DNA of 64,000 nucleotides from Micropterix aruncella (taxonomy: Eukaryota > Arthropoda > Insecta > Lepidoptera > Micropterigidae). Shown here one piece after another: positions 10,705 to 21,139 of this stretch (the stretch's first letter is position 1; each line of letters begins with the position of its first letter). The position numbers and the translations under genes were made by a program. The stretch spans positions 19,000,135-19,064,134 of the forward strand of contig OX155967.1 in assembly GCA_944548615.1 (NCBI GenBank), written 5' to 3'. The notes beneath the pieces are model-generated. The model made no database searches and was not told the origin of the DNA. It saw only the letters and a program-made list of their open reading frames with translations.

Positions 10705-10835
10705 TTAAGAGAAATAAAACCTAGCACGCTTAGCAAAAAATCATTAGGGTTCAAATAAGGAAAATATCCATATTGTTTGAAGGATAACAATCGTAAAATA
10801 ATTTTTTTTTTTTTTTTTTTTCCAATACGGTTTCC

Positions 10836-12085
10836 GTGTTAAATAGATCTTTATGTGGATTCCATATAACAGCAATCTTTTCTAAAATACTTCTCACATT
10901 TGAATTATGCAATGTATGTAAAACCATTGATTATATAGATTGCTCAATGGCGAACTACATTTTGGCAGCTAGGATTTTAACACAATGTTTGCGGGAAACG
11001 AGTAAAGTCATAATACCCCTTTTTATAGTAAAACGCGGGAGACGAGTTCACTCATTCTGTTGCGCGAAAAACTTGTAAAAACGAGGGGCTCTAAACGGGT
11101 GGGGAAGGGGGGGGTGTGCGTTATCTATTGTCGGCGGTTCCAGATCTATCTAAATTTGAAAAAACACCTGCGATACGCCGCGATTTGGCGGGAAAATGCC
11201 GGACCACATAGTGTTAACCCCTCAAGCGGCGGGTGTAAATCTTGGCGCTCACCTGTCATTTCTGAGAGTTGAAGGTCAAAATTATAGCACTTTAGAAAAA
11301 CGATCATAAGAAAGAAACTACTTGATGGATCATGAAAAGAAGAATTGTAGAATGATCGCATTGAAATTTGAAATATAAAACATTAAAACCTCATTTTGTA
11401 AAACAATTAGATAATTATAAATAATTATTAGAAAGTTGGGGAACTGAAAAAAAACTCACTTATTCAGCGATATCGACGTTTTATCTCAAAATACGAAACC
11501 CTATCTATAAATTGTAAGCACATTTGTGTACGTTATTACATGCTTTACCAAATCTATTAGTTCGCTTTATTTATTTTCATACTTATATCCGAAGAGAAGC
11601 TACATAATATCCGAAGAGAAGCACAGATCCGAGCAATGGCAGCACTCGACTAAGTGCCCCCAGAATACAAACAATTATATTAGGGATTCTAGACTGCGAG
11701 AAGCACGACTGAATAATCGCACAATACAAAATTTATCCGTCTTTCTCACACATATCTAACTGGGGGTGGTTGCACTGTGATTCTGGTGTAAATTCAGTTC
11801 GTTGAGAGCGCGGTTAACTGCGGACGTTACTGAGCATTGACTACAATACATCGTACCTACCCGATTCAGGACGTTACTGTCTTGAGGGGTTAATACGGAA
11901 TACAACGTGTAGATGGCATAGTTCCAAACACTGATTAATCGTCTCTGATGTTCGATATGGCAGCGTGTGTGTGGTCTGGCAGTATATAGGCGTACTATAG
12001 ATGGCGCTCTTAACACGCCTATACGGTCTATAAGTCTCGAAATAAAATAATAATATAATAACAAATGATTTTTTAAGTCTCATAT
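10836..12085. repeat. Family G repeat split by a TTAA-flanked insertion
   Basis: About 10920-10980 and 11893-12085 match the two halves of the sequence at 49065-49320. Shared are CATTGATTATA-A-ATTGCTC, the GGATTTTA break point, and TATAGATGGCGCTCT plus GAAATAAAATA at the right. The foreign DNA between them starts after TTAA (10977-10980) and ends before TTAA (11889-11892). It includes the element at 11217-11888 and 10981-11212, for which I see no identity. A poly-T run lies at 10801-10821. Confidence 0.6.
11217..11888. mobile_element. TTAA-flanked MITE, family C
   Basis: TTAA at 11213-11216 and 11889-11892. The termini are CCCCTCAAG and, inverted, CTTGAGGGG. The right 230 bp match the fragment at 14219-14475 in reverse orientation. 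The left 150 bp resemble part of family B (the segment ending AAACAATTAGATAATTAT), suggesting either recombination between related TTAA elements or a shared interior. Confidence 0.7.
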
Positions 12086-12159
12086 CATTTTTAAATTGTC
12101 GTTCTGTATATTGTCGAGTTTTTATATATCATAAGGTGTAGGGAATAATAGAAACATAC

Positions 12160-12273
12160 GTATTTCACAGATAGGCGTAGCAGGCTTCCAGCGCCCTCGC
12201 ACACATTTTGCAGTGTTGTTGTTGCCCAGATTGAGGCCATAACCTTTACCGCATGCGACTCTCACCACAGTAC
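12160..12273 (-). CDS. Host CCP-protein gene, exon 14 (second half of CCP9)
   Basis: Acceptor CTTATTTTTAG before 12273 and donor GTATGT after 12160. Joined to exon 13 it reads SAGTVVRVACGKGYGLNLG and ends GRWKPATPICEI, giving cysteines two to four and the tryptophan of CCP9. It is flanked by phase 1 introns on both sides. The short intron-like gaps on either side hold family G and family E repeats. Confidence 0.93.
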
Positions 12274-12477
12274 CTAAAAATAAGAAAACAATTTGATAGT
12301 AGTCGAATGCTCGTTTCTGAATAAGAACGAAATAAGAACAGTCTAGTCAAAAGAAGATTCTAGATAAGAACAAAATACAAAACGGAGTTGTTATCGAGTT
12401 CACTTATTCCCTATTCGTTCTTAATCTTTCCAGCAGGAATAACATGTAGGTTGTAGAAATCATGAATGTTATTCATT

Positions 12478-12900
12478 CATAAAATAAATAAATAAAATCG
12501 ATGAGCGCCCTCTCTCGGCCGGCGGATGAACCCGGTTGGGTTCGGGCCAGTTCGGGCCGAGCGACAACAGGTGGGCGGGGTGCGCGGCTGTACCCAACGG
12601 GCCAGGACTGGCTCCCAGGCCCTGACCCTACGGATGCACCAAAATACATATCACCGACAAACGACACCTTCGCGCAACAATCATTCAAATGTATGGCGGA
12701 ATTTAAATATGATTAGTGTGGCTTGTATATGAGATATTCCAAACAAAATTTATCACAATATGTTTTCTGCCCAACGAGGCTTGAGGCTTGAAATTTGGTA
12801 CTTAGATGTACCAAATTTCAAGCCTATAAGTCCATATCTCGAGATTTATATATGACTAGTGGACCACAATCTTTTCAACTCTTGCCATAACCAAATGATG
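12478..12900 (+). repeat. Family E dispersed repeat
   Basis: Contains GATGAGCGCCCTCTCTCGGC and, further on, GAGATATTCCAAACAAAATT. Both also occur at 21330-21880 (partly inverted) and the first at 59905-60040. A 22-bp palindromic pair of AAATTTGGTAC / GTACCAAATTT type lies near 12797-12825. The GC-rich first part contrasts with the intron. No coding capacity is recognised, so the class is unknown. Confidence 0.6.
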
Positions 12901-13300
12901 CCTGCATAATAAATTTCAGCCCAATAGTATTAAGCGTTTGGGCACTATCGTGGAGGCGTACGTACATACAGATACACACACAAACACACAGACACGCAGA
13001 CAGATTTCATTTTTATTAGGAAAGCCGAATGGGTATTCTCACAACATCCTTTGTTATAAGGAAATCTAGTGTGCTGCATGAAAAATAGAGAATTATGGAG
13101 AAATACAGAAAGACATCTGATGAGCCACTCATTGAAAATATTTCTCAAAAGTATACATGTCCGTATCTACCAGAAGTGTGAGGATCGATTTGGCACAAGT
13201 GATCCATTTGCTAAGAGAAAGATGTCTAGGCATCATTCTCTGTTTCATTGACTACAAGAAGGCATTCGATGAAGTAGGCATGTTAAGATCGTTTATTTAC

Positions 13301-13539
13301 CGGCACTATAGCTGATGTTGGCATCCCTTCCGTGTTTGACGATTTCTATATTGACATAGGGCTCGCTTGCCAAAACATCACAAGGCGCCTTCGGTCTCCC
13401 ATTCTTCCTGTTGGCCAGCCTGACTTCATCAGGAATGGACTCGGTGCCGTTTTTAGAGTTAAGGTCTTCCTCTTGAGCGACATCTGCGCCTGCTGGGTAG
13501 TTAGACTGCTGGCCCTTCGTCCCTTTGCCATCTCGACCG
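13301..13539 (-). CDS. Host CCP-protein gene, exon 13 (end of linker and first part of CCP9)
   Basis: Acceptor TTTTACAG before 13539 and donor GTAAAT after 13301. Phase was decisive: exon 12 ends with two bases and exon 14 needs one, and this exon (1 + 79 codons + 1) bridges them with no stop. It begins GRDGKGTKGQQSNYPAGAD, continues acidic and polar (AQEEDLNSKNGTES, with a possible N-glycosylation site), then RPKAPCDVLASEPYVN opens CCP9. Without it the frame between exons 12 and 14 hits a stop. Confidence 0.9.
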
Positions 13540-13741
13540 CTGTAAAATTAATTTTAAAAAATATCTAATGGAATTATATATATATAAAAAATATATAAAA
13601 TATATAAAAATAAATATCAAAATGGAATTTGATGTCATTCATGACACGCACTTTCCGCATTTTTAATTCCATATAAATTACAGTTGTTACAGTAGTTCTC
13701 TAATTTTACAGTAGTATTTATAATGTAGTACAGTAGTTCTC

Positions 13742-13898
13742 AATAGGATAGAAAACGAATTTACCGCGTGAAATTTGTAGCACCCGACGTTTCGGTGACG
13801 TTGCAGCCGCCGTTGTCCAGGGTAGACTGGCGGCTGCAACGTCACCGAAACGTCGGGTGCTACAAATTTCACGCGGTAAATTCGTTTTCTATCCTATT
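13742..13898. repeat. Perfect 70-bp inverted repeat (hairpin) built from a Penelope-type tail
   Basis: The arms 13742-13811 and 13829-13898 are exact reverse complements over 70 bases, with a 17-base loop. Each arm carries ACGAATTTACCGCGTGAAAT and the CACCGAAACGTCGGGTGC motif. The same tail occurs at 52060-52140 just after a Penelope-like coding remnant, and as a diverged hairpin at 50992-51180. This suggests two element tails joined tail to tail. Confidence 0.85.
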
Positions 13899-14218
13899 TA
13901 TAACGTCAAACAACCGCGATAGTCTTCGATTTTATAGTAGTTCTCAAGTTTTTATTATTTTTTAATTTTTAATGTTTTTATTATTAATTGACAATTTATT
14001 TCTTCGACCGTTTCTTACTCTGGACAGTCATTGAAAACCTGATTAATGCGGACATATTGATAACTATATAAAAATGTTTACTTTTGGTCACGTTTTTAGT
14101 CCCATCGTTAATATAATTGACGTAATGTCACCTAGGCATCATTGCATTGTACCGTGTGGTAGCAATTGTCATCTTCGTGACTGCATTACCTATTTTGGAA
14201 ACCATTTATATATGTATT

Positions 14219-14475
14219 AACCCCTCAAGACAGTAACCTCCCGAATCAGGTACGATGTATTGTAGTCAATGCTCAGTAACGTCCCAAAACGGATACGAGC
14301 GCGGTGCGACAAACCGCGCTCTTAAAAAACTGAATTTACACCAAAATCACAGTGCAACCACCCCCCTGTTAGATATGTGTAAGAAAGACGGATAAATTCT
14401 GTATTGTACGATTATACAGTCGTGCTACTCGCAGTCTAGAATCCCTAATATAATTGTTTGTATCCTGGGGGGAAA
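14219..14475 (-). mobile_element. Truncated family C MITE
   Basis: Starts after ATTAA with CCCCTCAAGACAGTAAC and runs through a segment matching 11650-11888 in reverse complement (for example TCTAGAATCCCTAATATAAT). The other end is lost near CCTGGGGGG. No coding capacity. Confidence 0.6.
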
Positions 14476-14526
14476 CAAAGCCGTTTGGAAACGGCTTTGT
14501 TTCTTATATTGCGAGGATGTTTGTTA

Positions 14527-14760
14527 ACCTTACGGCAACCGCTCTTGAAACGACCGATCGGCTACCCGACACTGGGTGAACAGCCGGGCAAAGGATGCCG
14601 TGGTCCGTGATAGATTCAGTAGACACTGTATCACCGCTACATAATGGAGAGGACCGCGCAAGCGGCCTCGAACCCATAACCAGTTGGAGGGGGGGGGGGA
14701 AGGAATCTGTCCAAAACTGATAAAAACGGCGCTATGTAGGCCGCTGGGTGCACACCCGGT
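14527..14760 (-). repeat. Family D repeat fragment
   Basis: Shares AACCTTACGGCAACCGCTCT and GGGCAAAGGATGCCGTGGTC with the reverse-oriented family D copy at 49930-50150. It breaks off at the SINE head to its right. Confidence 0.65.
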
Positions 14761-14769
14761 TTCTTCTTC

Positions 14770-15470
14770 TTAAGGACGAGTGGCATAGTGGTTAGGTCGC
14801 CTGATCTTACGTTGTAAGGTCCCGGGTTCGATTCCCGGCTGGTCACCATTTTCCATTGGGATCTTATTAACCCTTGGAGTAAATGGGTATTTTCATGGAT
14901 GCATCTGCAGGATTTTCGGCGACATCGACGGCGCTCGACTTAAAGTACTATAACTACGAAACTACTACACCAATCATAAAAAGAACAACTGCACAATGAT
15001 TGCATTGAAATTTCGAATATAGAATATTGAAATATCATTTTGTAAAACAATTAGATAATTATGAATAAATATGAGAACGTCAAAGAAGTGAAAAAAACGC
15101 GGAACCAGATCTGGTCGTATCATACTCAACGGATAATTGTTTCAGAACCAGATTTGGTCGTATCATACTCAAGGGGTTAACGGAATTGCATTTTCAATTC
15201 TGTCGATCGAATGCAATAGCAAGACACACACTTACACACATGTTACACGCATACATACATATAAACACTTCATAGTAGGGTTGTTTGTAAGAAATTGTCA
15301 CATGACATTTTTTTTTTAATAAATAAATTTATTCATGGAAAAAGATACATTTTTTAAAATATTACAATTTTGCCAAACTGGTATACAGTTTGTTGGCGAG
15401 ACAAATAATCCCGCCCATTGTGAAATTTCGCAATAAAGGGTAGAAACAAACAAACAAACAAACAAACTAG
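14770..15470 (+). mobile_element. tRNA-headed SINE, interrupted by two insertions
   Basis: The head at about 14775-14848 folds like a tRNA. It has AGTGGCATAGTGGTTAGG as the D-arm/A-box region, an ATCTT/AAGGT anticodon stem around a 7-base loop with GTT centrally, and the T-arm CCGGGTTCGATTCCCGG. One acceptor pair is mismatched and position 33 is C, so a functional tRNA is unlikely. The body (GGAATTGCATTTTCAATTC...) matches 58326-58540. A family B MITE (14871-15176, at TTAA) and a poly-T-headed segment (about 15307-15402) split it. The tail is (CAAA)n near 15447-15466. Confidence 0.8.
14871..15176 (+). mobile_element. TTAA-flanked MITE, family B, inserted in the SINE
   Basis: TTAA at 14867-14870 and 15177-15180. 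The ends are CCCTTGGAGTAAATGGG and, inverted, CATACTCAAGGGG. The intact SINE at 58 kb reads GATCAAGTTAAAGGAATTGC across this site, with a single TTAA, which confirms the insertion and target. Orientation is opposite to the 10.3-kb copy. Confidence 0.9.
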
Positions 15471-16198
15471 ACAGTGGACTGTTTCTTCCACAAGTCTTCT
15501 ACCCTCACCTGACGGGAGACAAAATGATTAATATCGCAAAAACTTCTTGAGGTGAAGAGTTTGCCCGTTGCAGTAGAAACCTTTAAGTGGGCGTTTTTCG
15601 TGCCTTTCTTAATGAATTAAGCTCGGAATTAGTTCATGCGAGCGAGAACTATGTTAGAGCAGAATATGAAATGAATGTCACTTTTCCAGCATAAAACTAC
15701 CAATCGAACATAAAGATTTTGTGCGGGAAATTATATAATGGTTCATTTTACATTTTGCTCTAAAGCATTGCTCTGCCTATGTTCTTATTTATAATGTCTA
15801 TCTATGTAACTATTTTCCGATATTAGTTCATATTAGTTCACGAATAAATGCAATCAATCCCATTACGTATACTAACTAAGAAATATTTAATTTCGTTTAT
15901 ATAAAAAAAATATTCCTGAATATAAAAGTTTCTCTTGGGCGGATCTATATAAGGGCTTTTTGGGCTGCAGCCCAGGGCCCCGTGGATATAAAGGGCCCCA
16001 GCCTCCATTGAAAACAATTGACAATATTTAGAAACCAAGTTACTACTGAGGTTAGTGCCTTGTCAATAGGTAACTAGTAATGAATATTTGTTTAAATTGT
16101 ACTTATATTAACTAGCTTTACAATTAATATCAATACTTGCTTAATTAAGCTACTAATTAGGATATTATTACAATTAATATTAATGTTGTTTAGTTTAA

Positions 16199-17175
16199 CC
16201 ATTCAGGCCTCGGCCCCTCAGCCGATTGACAAGTTGCTGTCCCAAAAAATTTTAGTAAAAATTAGTAAAAAAATTGAATTACGACACTGTCTCACCAAAA
16301 CATTAATTACTGCCAAACCACTGTACCCATAATTAAAATAAAACATATTAACATCTTGCGGTGTCAACTACAACGGGCGAGCCCGTCACCACAGGACGTT
16401 TTAACGATTAGTCGTTCTATCGCCCTGCAGTGAACGTAGAGACTTTGGACAGTACATTCTACGTCCAGCTACGTCAACAACCCGTGAGAGTCCAACGCCT
16501 TACCGCGAGTTAGCCAGGAGTAAACCCGGCGGGCTCGAGATACTCGCGCCCTCACTTCCAATTGTGACCAGATTTCTCCGGTCTCTCGATTGGTACCGAG
16601 TTCGAGGTCGCTTGCGCGGTCCTCTCCCTTATGAAGCGGTGAAACGGAGAGCACAACCGATTGGAGCAAACCCCGCACGGTGCGCAGACCGTACAATCTT
16701 CGCGGACCAAGGCGTCCTTTGCCCGCCTCTTACCCGGGATCGGATGGCCAATGGTCAATTCCAGAGCAGTCGCCATAAGGTACGCAACCACCCCCGCTCT
16801 ATAGGAAACAGTACAGTTCCCAGACTCCCCCGACTGTTAGTCGGAGAGCACAACCGATTGGAGCAAACCCCGCACGGTGCGCAGACCGTCCAGGGGCGCC
16901 AGAGGTTTGATTCCCAGGGGAGACCGGTTGACCCAGTGTCCTACCCAGGACTCGCTCCCCATGCGAGGAGGCCGTCGGATGGGTGTTGACCCGTGAGTGT
17001 GACCGACCCTGGACACATGGGTCATCGTGGCCAACTCATCATGGGCCCGTTAGCCCCACATATTAACATATTAAAACATAATAAAATAAAACAAATTAAA
17101 TTAAAATAAAATTAAAACGGGGCCGTCACGCTGAATCGTGTTGTAGCCGATATCGGCCAATCGGGGCCTGAGGGG
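16199..17175 (+). mobile_element. TTAA-flanked MITE, family A, copy 2, with nested family D repeat
   Basis: TTAA at 16195-16198 and 17176-17179, with ends CATTCAGGCCTCGGCCCCT and GGGGCCTGAGGGG. Compared with the 262-bp copies at 22854 and 23372, this copy is 977 bp because about 700 bp of family D DNA (16357-17060) sits in it. Confidence 0.85.
16357..17060 (+). repeat. Family D repeat, near-complete reference copy
   Basis: This copy is bounded cleanly by family A MITE sequence, so its ends are visible. It starts GCGGTGTCAACTACAACGGG (16360) and ends CATGGGCCCGTTAGCCCC (about 17057). It is GC-rich with no long frame having recognisable domains. A pol III B-box-like GGTTTGATTCCC lies at 16909. 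Other copies are near 47617, 49626 and 53398, with fragments at 8566 and 14527. The class is unknown. Confidence 0.7.
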
Positions 17176-17568
17176 TTAATGTTGTTTAGTAGCAATAGTA
17201 TTAGTATTAATGTTGTTTAGTAGCAATGTTTTCTTACGCTAATCGATTTGTCTATTTTTAGTGAAAAGTTAAATGTCTTACAGTTGTGTTTGTGTGTCTG
17301 TAATATTAAACAAATAAAATATTGTATTGTCCTCTTTCTTTCCTATATTGTGTACTTAGTGACCTAGACATCATTATCAAAAACAAGTATTTTGACAAAA
17401 TGGCAATTAGTTGATTAATTAGGCAGACCCCGAAGTAATAGTTAGCCCAGGGCCCCACAAATGCACGGTCCGCCCCTGGGCCACCCTACACAATAATACA
17501 TTCAACTGGCTGAAGATGTAATAATCGACTGTACATATTTATATGTGTATATTTTAAATTTGCATTAC

Positions 17569-18282
17569 CTTTTTGGTACTGTAGCAGTGGTCTGATTTTG
17601 TCTGTCTGTCTTCCGACTGGTGCGTTTCTTTCTGGCGGTTATCGCTTCAGTATCATTGCCTGACGTCGTATTGAAGAACTCCTTTAAGGACAAATTACTT
17701 TCACTCTTGGTCAAATCTACTAAAGCATCATCGCTCATAGTGCTGTTCTCAATCAGCTTCTTCTTCCTTTCGAGTGCCAACGCCTTTAATTTCATCTGAT
17801 ACATCGTTTCGGGTATACCGGAGGTCTGTTTGGGGATATGGCCGATTTTAGCATCACGCTTTCTTCTATGTGAAGATTTACCTTTCCTCTTTTCTATATA
17901 GTAGTTTTCTAAAAATTGAGCAGCTCGGATTCGACTCTGGAACGATTTACCCAGGCGCATCAGTAGGTCGGATCGCCGCGCTCTTTCGCCGGAACTCTGC
18001 CGGAGGGCGCTGCCGTCGAACGCACCGCTGTCGATGTAAACGTTGCGCGGGATGTTCTTCACGTATTCCAAACCGGGATCGTCTGATTCGTCCCGTTTAT
18101 CGATCCGCTCCTGGAGTTTTGAGTTGGTGTGCCGGAGGGGGTTTTGCGTCTGCGCGGAACGCTTGCGCAGATCGTGGTAGTATTTGCGGATGAAGGTGGC
18201 CCGGCGATGCCTGAGGAGTGTCGGTTGGATGGAGCGTCTGCGGCGGCTCCAGCGCAACCTGGGATGCTGACCCAATGTGCAT
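17569..18282 (-). CDS. Host CCP-protein gene, exon 12 (end of CCP8 and basic linker)
   Basis: Acceptor AAAATTTTCAG before 18282 and donor GTAATG after 17569; 1 + 237 codons + 2. With exon 11 it completes CCP8 (LPRCTLGQHPRLRW). The rest is a long non-CCP linker, very rich in Arg and Lys and without cysteine after the first residue. Several paired-basic stretches fit furin-type cleavage: RWSRRRRSIQ, LRKRSAQ, ERARRSDL, HRRKRDAK and ARKKRTSRK. The stretch LVDLTKSESNLSLKEFFN follows. No known domain is recognised. It is the largest exon here, and it links the block of eight CCPs to the last two. Confidence 0.9.
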
Positions 18283-19130
18283 CTGAAAATTTTAATAATT
18301 ATTATCCCTTTGGAAGCCAGCCTCACATATTTGGTCAATACTAATATATAACAGTGGCTGATTCAAAGACAGATGATTTTTACCACATTGAACGGAGAAA
18401 TGAAGCCGATAACTGCATAAATATGGAGATCACCCACTGTGAATCGTCACAACAGAAAAGCACCAAATAGTGGTAATGGCGTCACAGAGGTTAAGGAATA
18501 AGCAAGACTTGTAGTTGTGACAATTATTGTGATAGTAACACTTGCTTATTGGTGAATTTATTTATTTATTTATTTATTTATTTAAGAATTAATTACTATA
18601 AAACATTGATTAGCTTACAAAAACAACAGGAACCGAATGGCAAAACCTTAACCTTTTGCTTATTTGTTTCTGTCACCCAACTGGGACTAGCCCGTTCTAG
18701 GGTGGACAGGACTCCAATATTACAATCAAGTTTGCTTGATTGCTTGGTTGCCTACAAATGTACAAGTTTTAGTAAAAAGCTAATGACACTAAATTGCCCT
18801 AAAATGTGGTCTTCAGAATAAAATTAAAAAAATAATAATAAAAAAATATTAAAAATATATAATAAATAAAATGCAATTCCATTATTAAATCGGCAATAAA
18901 TATAATATAAAATTCGATTAAATAATATAAATAAAGTTATATGTGAGAAAAGAAAGAAACAGTCATTATTATTTAATATTATGTTTTTAGTAATATAAGA
19001 TTTAATATAAAAATACCTAGTCTAAAAGTATAATTCATTGTCAAAGTCAAATATTTTTCGGTAGTTAGTTCAATATTAAAAAATACTTAACATATAAGTT
19101 TAAAAATATGGTAATAATTTGTGCACCTAA
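18283..19130. other. Intron, nothing recognised beyond low-complexity runs
   Basis: Contains a (TTTA)n run at about 18556-18583 and an AT-rich stretch near 18825-19110 that may include the 3' tail of the LINE remnant to its right. No gene seen. Confidence 0.5.
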
Positions 19131-19136
19131 GTTTTA

Positions 19137-20636
19137 TTATACTATTATTTCTAACATTTGATGTATGGTTAGTCTGTCATGATTCGATAACCATTTCTTT
19201 AATTTATTTTTGAATTCCCTAAATGTCAAATTCATTTTTATTTCCATATTGATCAGATTGTAAAATCTCGGCGCAATGAAAGAGTAATGTCTTTGACCAA
19301 ATGATGTTTTCCTTCTGGGTATTATTAAGCTATTTTCTACAACTTGTCTCGTTGGTCGCCGGTTCTGAATTATTCCTAAATTTGAGTTATTGTCCAAAAA
19401 TAGCCTTAAGAGGGAAGTTTTTAGAAAAAGTTGCCTACAATCAAGAACTTTAGCTTCCTTATACAGTTCATTAGTGGGATGGCGATATGGTCTACGTAGA
19501 ATAATTTTTAATATAAATTTCTGCGCGACTTGCAATGGCTCTAGCAGGGTTTTACCACATCCACCCCATCCAATTATGCCGTAAGTAATAAGCGATTCAC
19601 ATAAAGCATAATAAACAGTTTTTAGTGTTTTGGAATCCAGAATATTCCTCAGTTCTTTGAAAACATATCCAAGGATTCGCACCTTTGTAGCCACGTTATG
19701 TATATGAGAATCCCAACGGAGAAAGCAATCTAGAGTGATGCCTAGATATTTCCAAGATATTTCTCTTTGTAGAGGCTGACAGTTACAAGACTCTATGCTA
19801 TCGCATTCGTGTATTACAATAGTTTTATTAGTAGTGGGTTGACCTCTGGTTGTTATACTAAATGGCATGTATTTGGTTTTGCCAACATTAAGCGTCAACA
19901 TAAAGTTTCCTAGCCAATTTTTAACAATTTCCATGCCCTCGTTTGCTTTCTCAAATGTGTAATCCCAGTTTGAACCCTTGAATAGTATAACGGTGTCATC
20001 GGCATATGTGATGATTTTACCTACTGGTAACTGACATAGGTCATTTATGTAGACGAGGAATAAAATGGGTCCCAAAACGCTACCCTGTGGCACACCATAC
20101 GTGAGATGCTGGCTTTTACTCTGGAGGCCCTCGATGGTGACACTTTGTACCCTGTTGGATAGGTAACTATCAAACCATTTAAGACTTGTATAGTTAATTC
20201 ATACACTGCTCAGTTTGCATAATATATTATGAGGAACGGAGTCAAAAGCCTTTGCAAGGTCAAGGAAAACTCCTAGGCACTTGTCTCCTTTATCCACTGT
20301 TTCGACTATAAATTCTGTTAAGGCAGCTATAGCGTCTGTTGTCCCTAAACCTTCCCTAAAACCGAACTGATTGTCTGAGAGTATTTTATTTTCAATTAAA
20401 AATTTATAGAGTCTCGCCTTTGCAACTTTCTCGAAGATTTTGGAGATCGTGTTTAGAATGGATATAGGTCGATAGTTATTGAGGTCCTGCTTATCTCCCC
20501 CTTTATGTATGGGAATTACTTTGGCAATTTTTAATTTGTCAGGAAAAATTCCGCTTCTAAAACTCACATTAATAATAAAAGCAATAGGCTGGCTGAGATA
20601 GGTTTCAGCTAGTTTGGACAACAACAACCATTGCAC
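19137..20636 (-). pseudogene. LINE reverse transcriptase (CR1/Jockey-like), 5'-truncated, one in-frame stop
   Basis: A single frame runs from 20636 to 19137 (about 500 codons), broken by one TGA at 20201-20199. Motifs in order are VIPIHKGGDKQDLNNYRPIS, DNQFGFREGLGT, GVFLDLAKAFDSVPHN, then after the stop [20 protein letters not shown] and the catalytic YADD. A typical C-terminal region ([17 protein letters not shown]) follows. The endonuclease domain is absent; the element is truncated near 20640. It probably decayed recently, as one nonsense change is the only visible lesion. Confidence 0.88.
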
Positions 20637-20876
20637 TTCCCAAAAGTAGCCAGTTGAATCGTAATGTTGTATTTTGACATCATGGCATCATATTTTGACA
20701 TCATGGGAGATAATTGATGATGGCAGATCAAGATCCTGCAGTGTGCTTTATTTTTCGCTACTAGCCCACAAATAAATAAATTAAAAAAATAAATAAATAA
20801 TCTATATTTTTATATATTGTAATCTTGGCACCCTGTAAATTAAATTTTAAAAAAGTGACTTTAAAAAGATCCAAAC

Positions 20877-20989
20877 CTTGGAAGCTGTTCTGGTCTCCAT
20901 ACTCCGCCGATGCAGGTCGCTCCCGGAGCACCCTCGTTCAGAACGTATCCTTTATCGCAGTCATACATGATCTGCTTGTTGTTTACAAC
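20877..20989 (-). CDS. Host CCP-protein gene, exon 11 (second half of CCP8)
   Basis: Acceptor GTTCATAG before 20989 and donor GTTTGG after 20877. It starts in phase 0 and reads VVNNKQIMYDCDKGYVLNEG, then PGATCIGGVWRPEQLP, giving cysteines two and three and the tryptophan of CCP8. It ends with two bases that join the first base of exon 12 to make Arg. Confidence 0.93.
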
Positions 20990-21139
20990 CTATGAACAAA
21001 ATATTGTTCCATTATTCTCTTTATTACAAGGAGTGAGTAGGAGCCATTAGCAAACATTTTTTATTCCTCGTAATATGGAATACAGCACTATTTTTCAGTC
21101 TGTTTTTAATTTATTAACATCCATTACTAGATAAAAAGA

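Larger units (their letters stand above)
15935..17480. mobile_element. Probable non-autonomous hAT-like element holding a MITE that holds a family D repeat
   Basis: The left end reads TTGGGCGGATC and the right end, read inward, AGGGGCGGACC. GCAGCCCAGGGCCCC near the left matches AGCCCAGGGCCCC inverted near the right. I could not settle the 8-bp duplication. The interior (GTTACTACTGAGGTTAGTGC... and GTTGTTTAGTAGCAATAG...) recurs at 23116-23371. It is interrupted at TTAA by the family A MITE. Confidence 0.55.

Noticed and set aside
14775..14848. Functional tRNA gene
   Set aside because: Mismatch in the acceptor stem, C at position 33, and continuation into a dispersed SINE body also present at 58 kb.
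16564..17034. Overlapping open frames of 65-141 codons in family D, also at 48-50 kb
   Set aside because: Present on both strands, not conserved between copies as proteins, no domains; open because of GC-rich composition.
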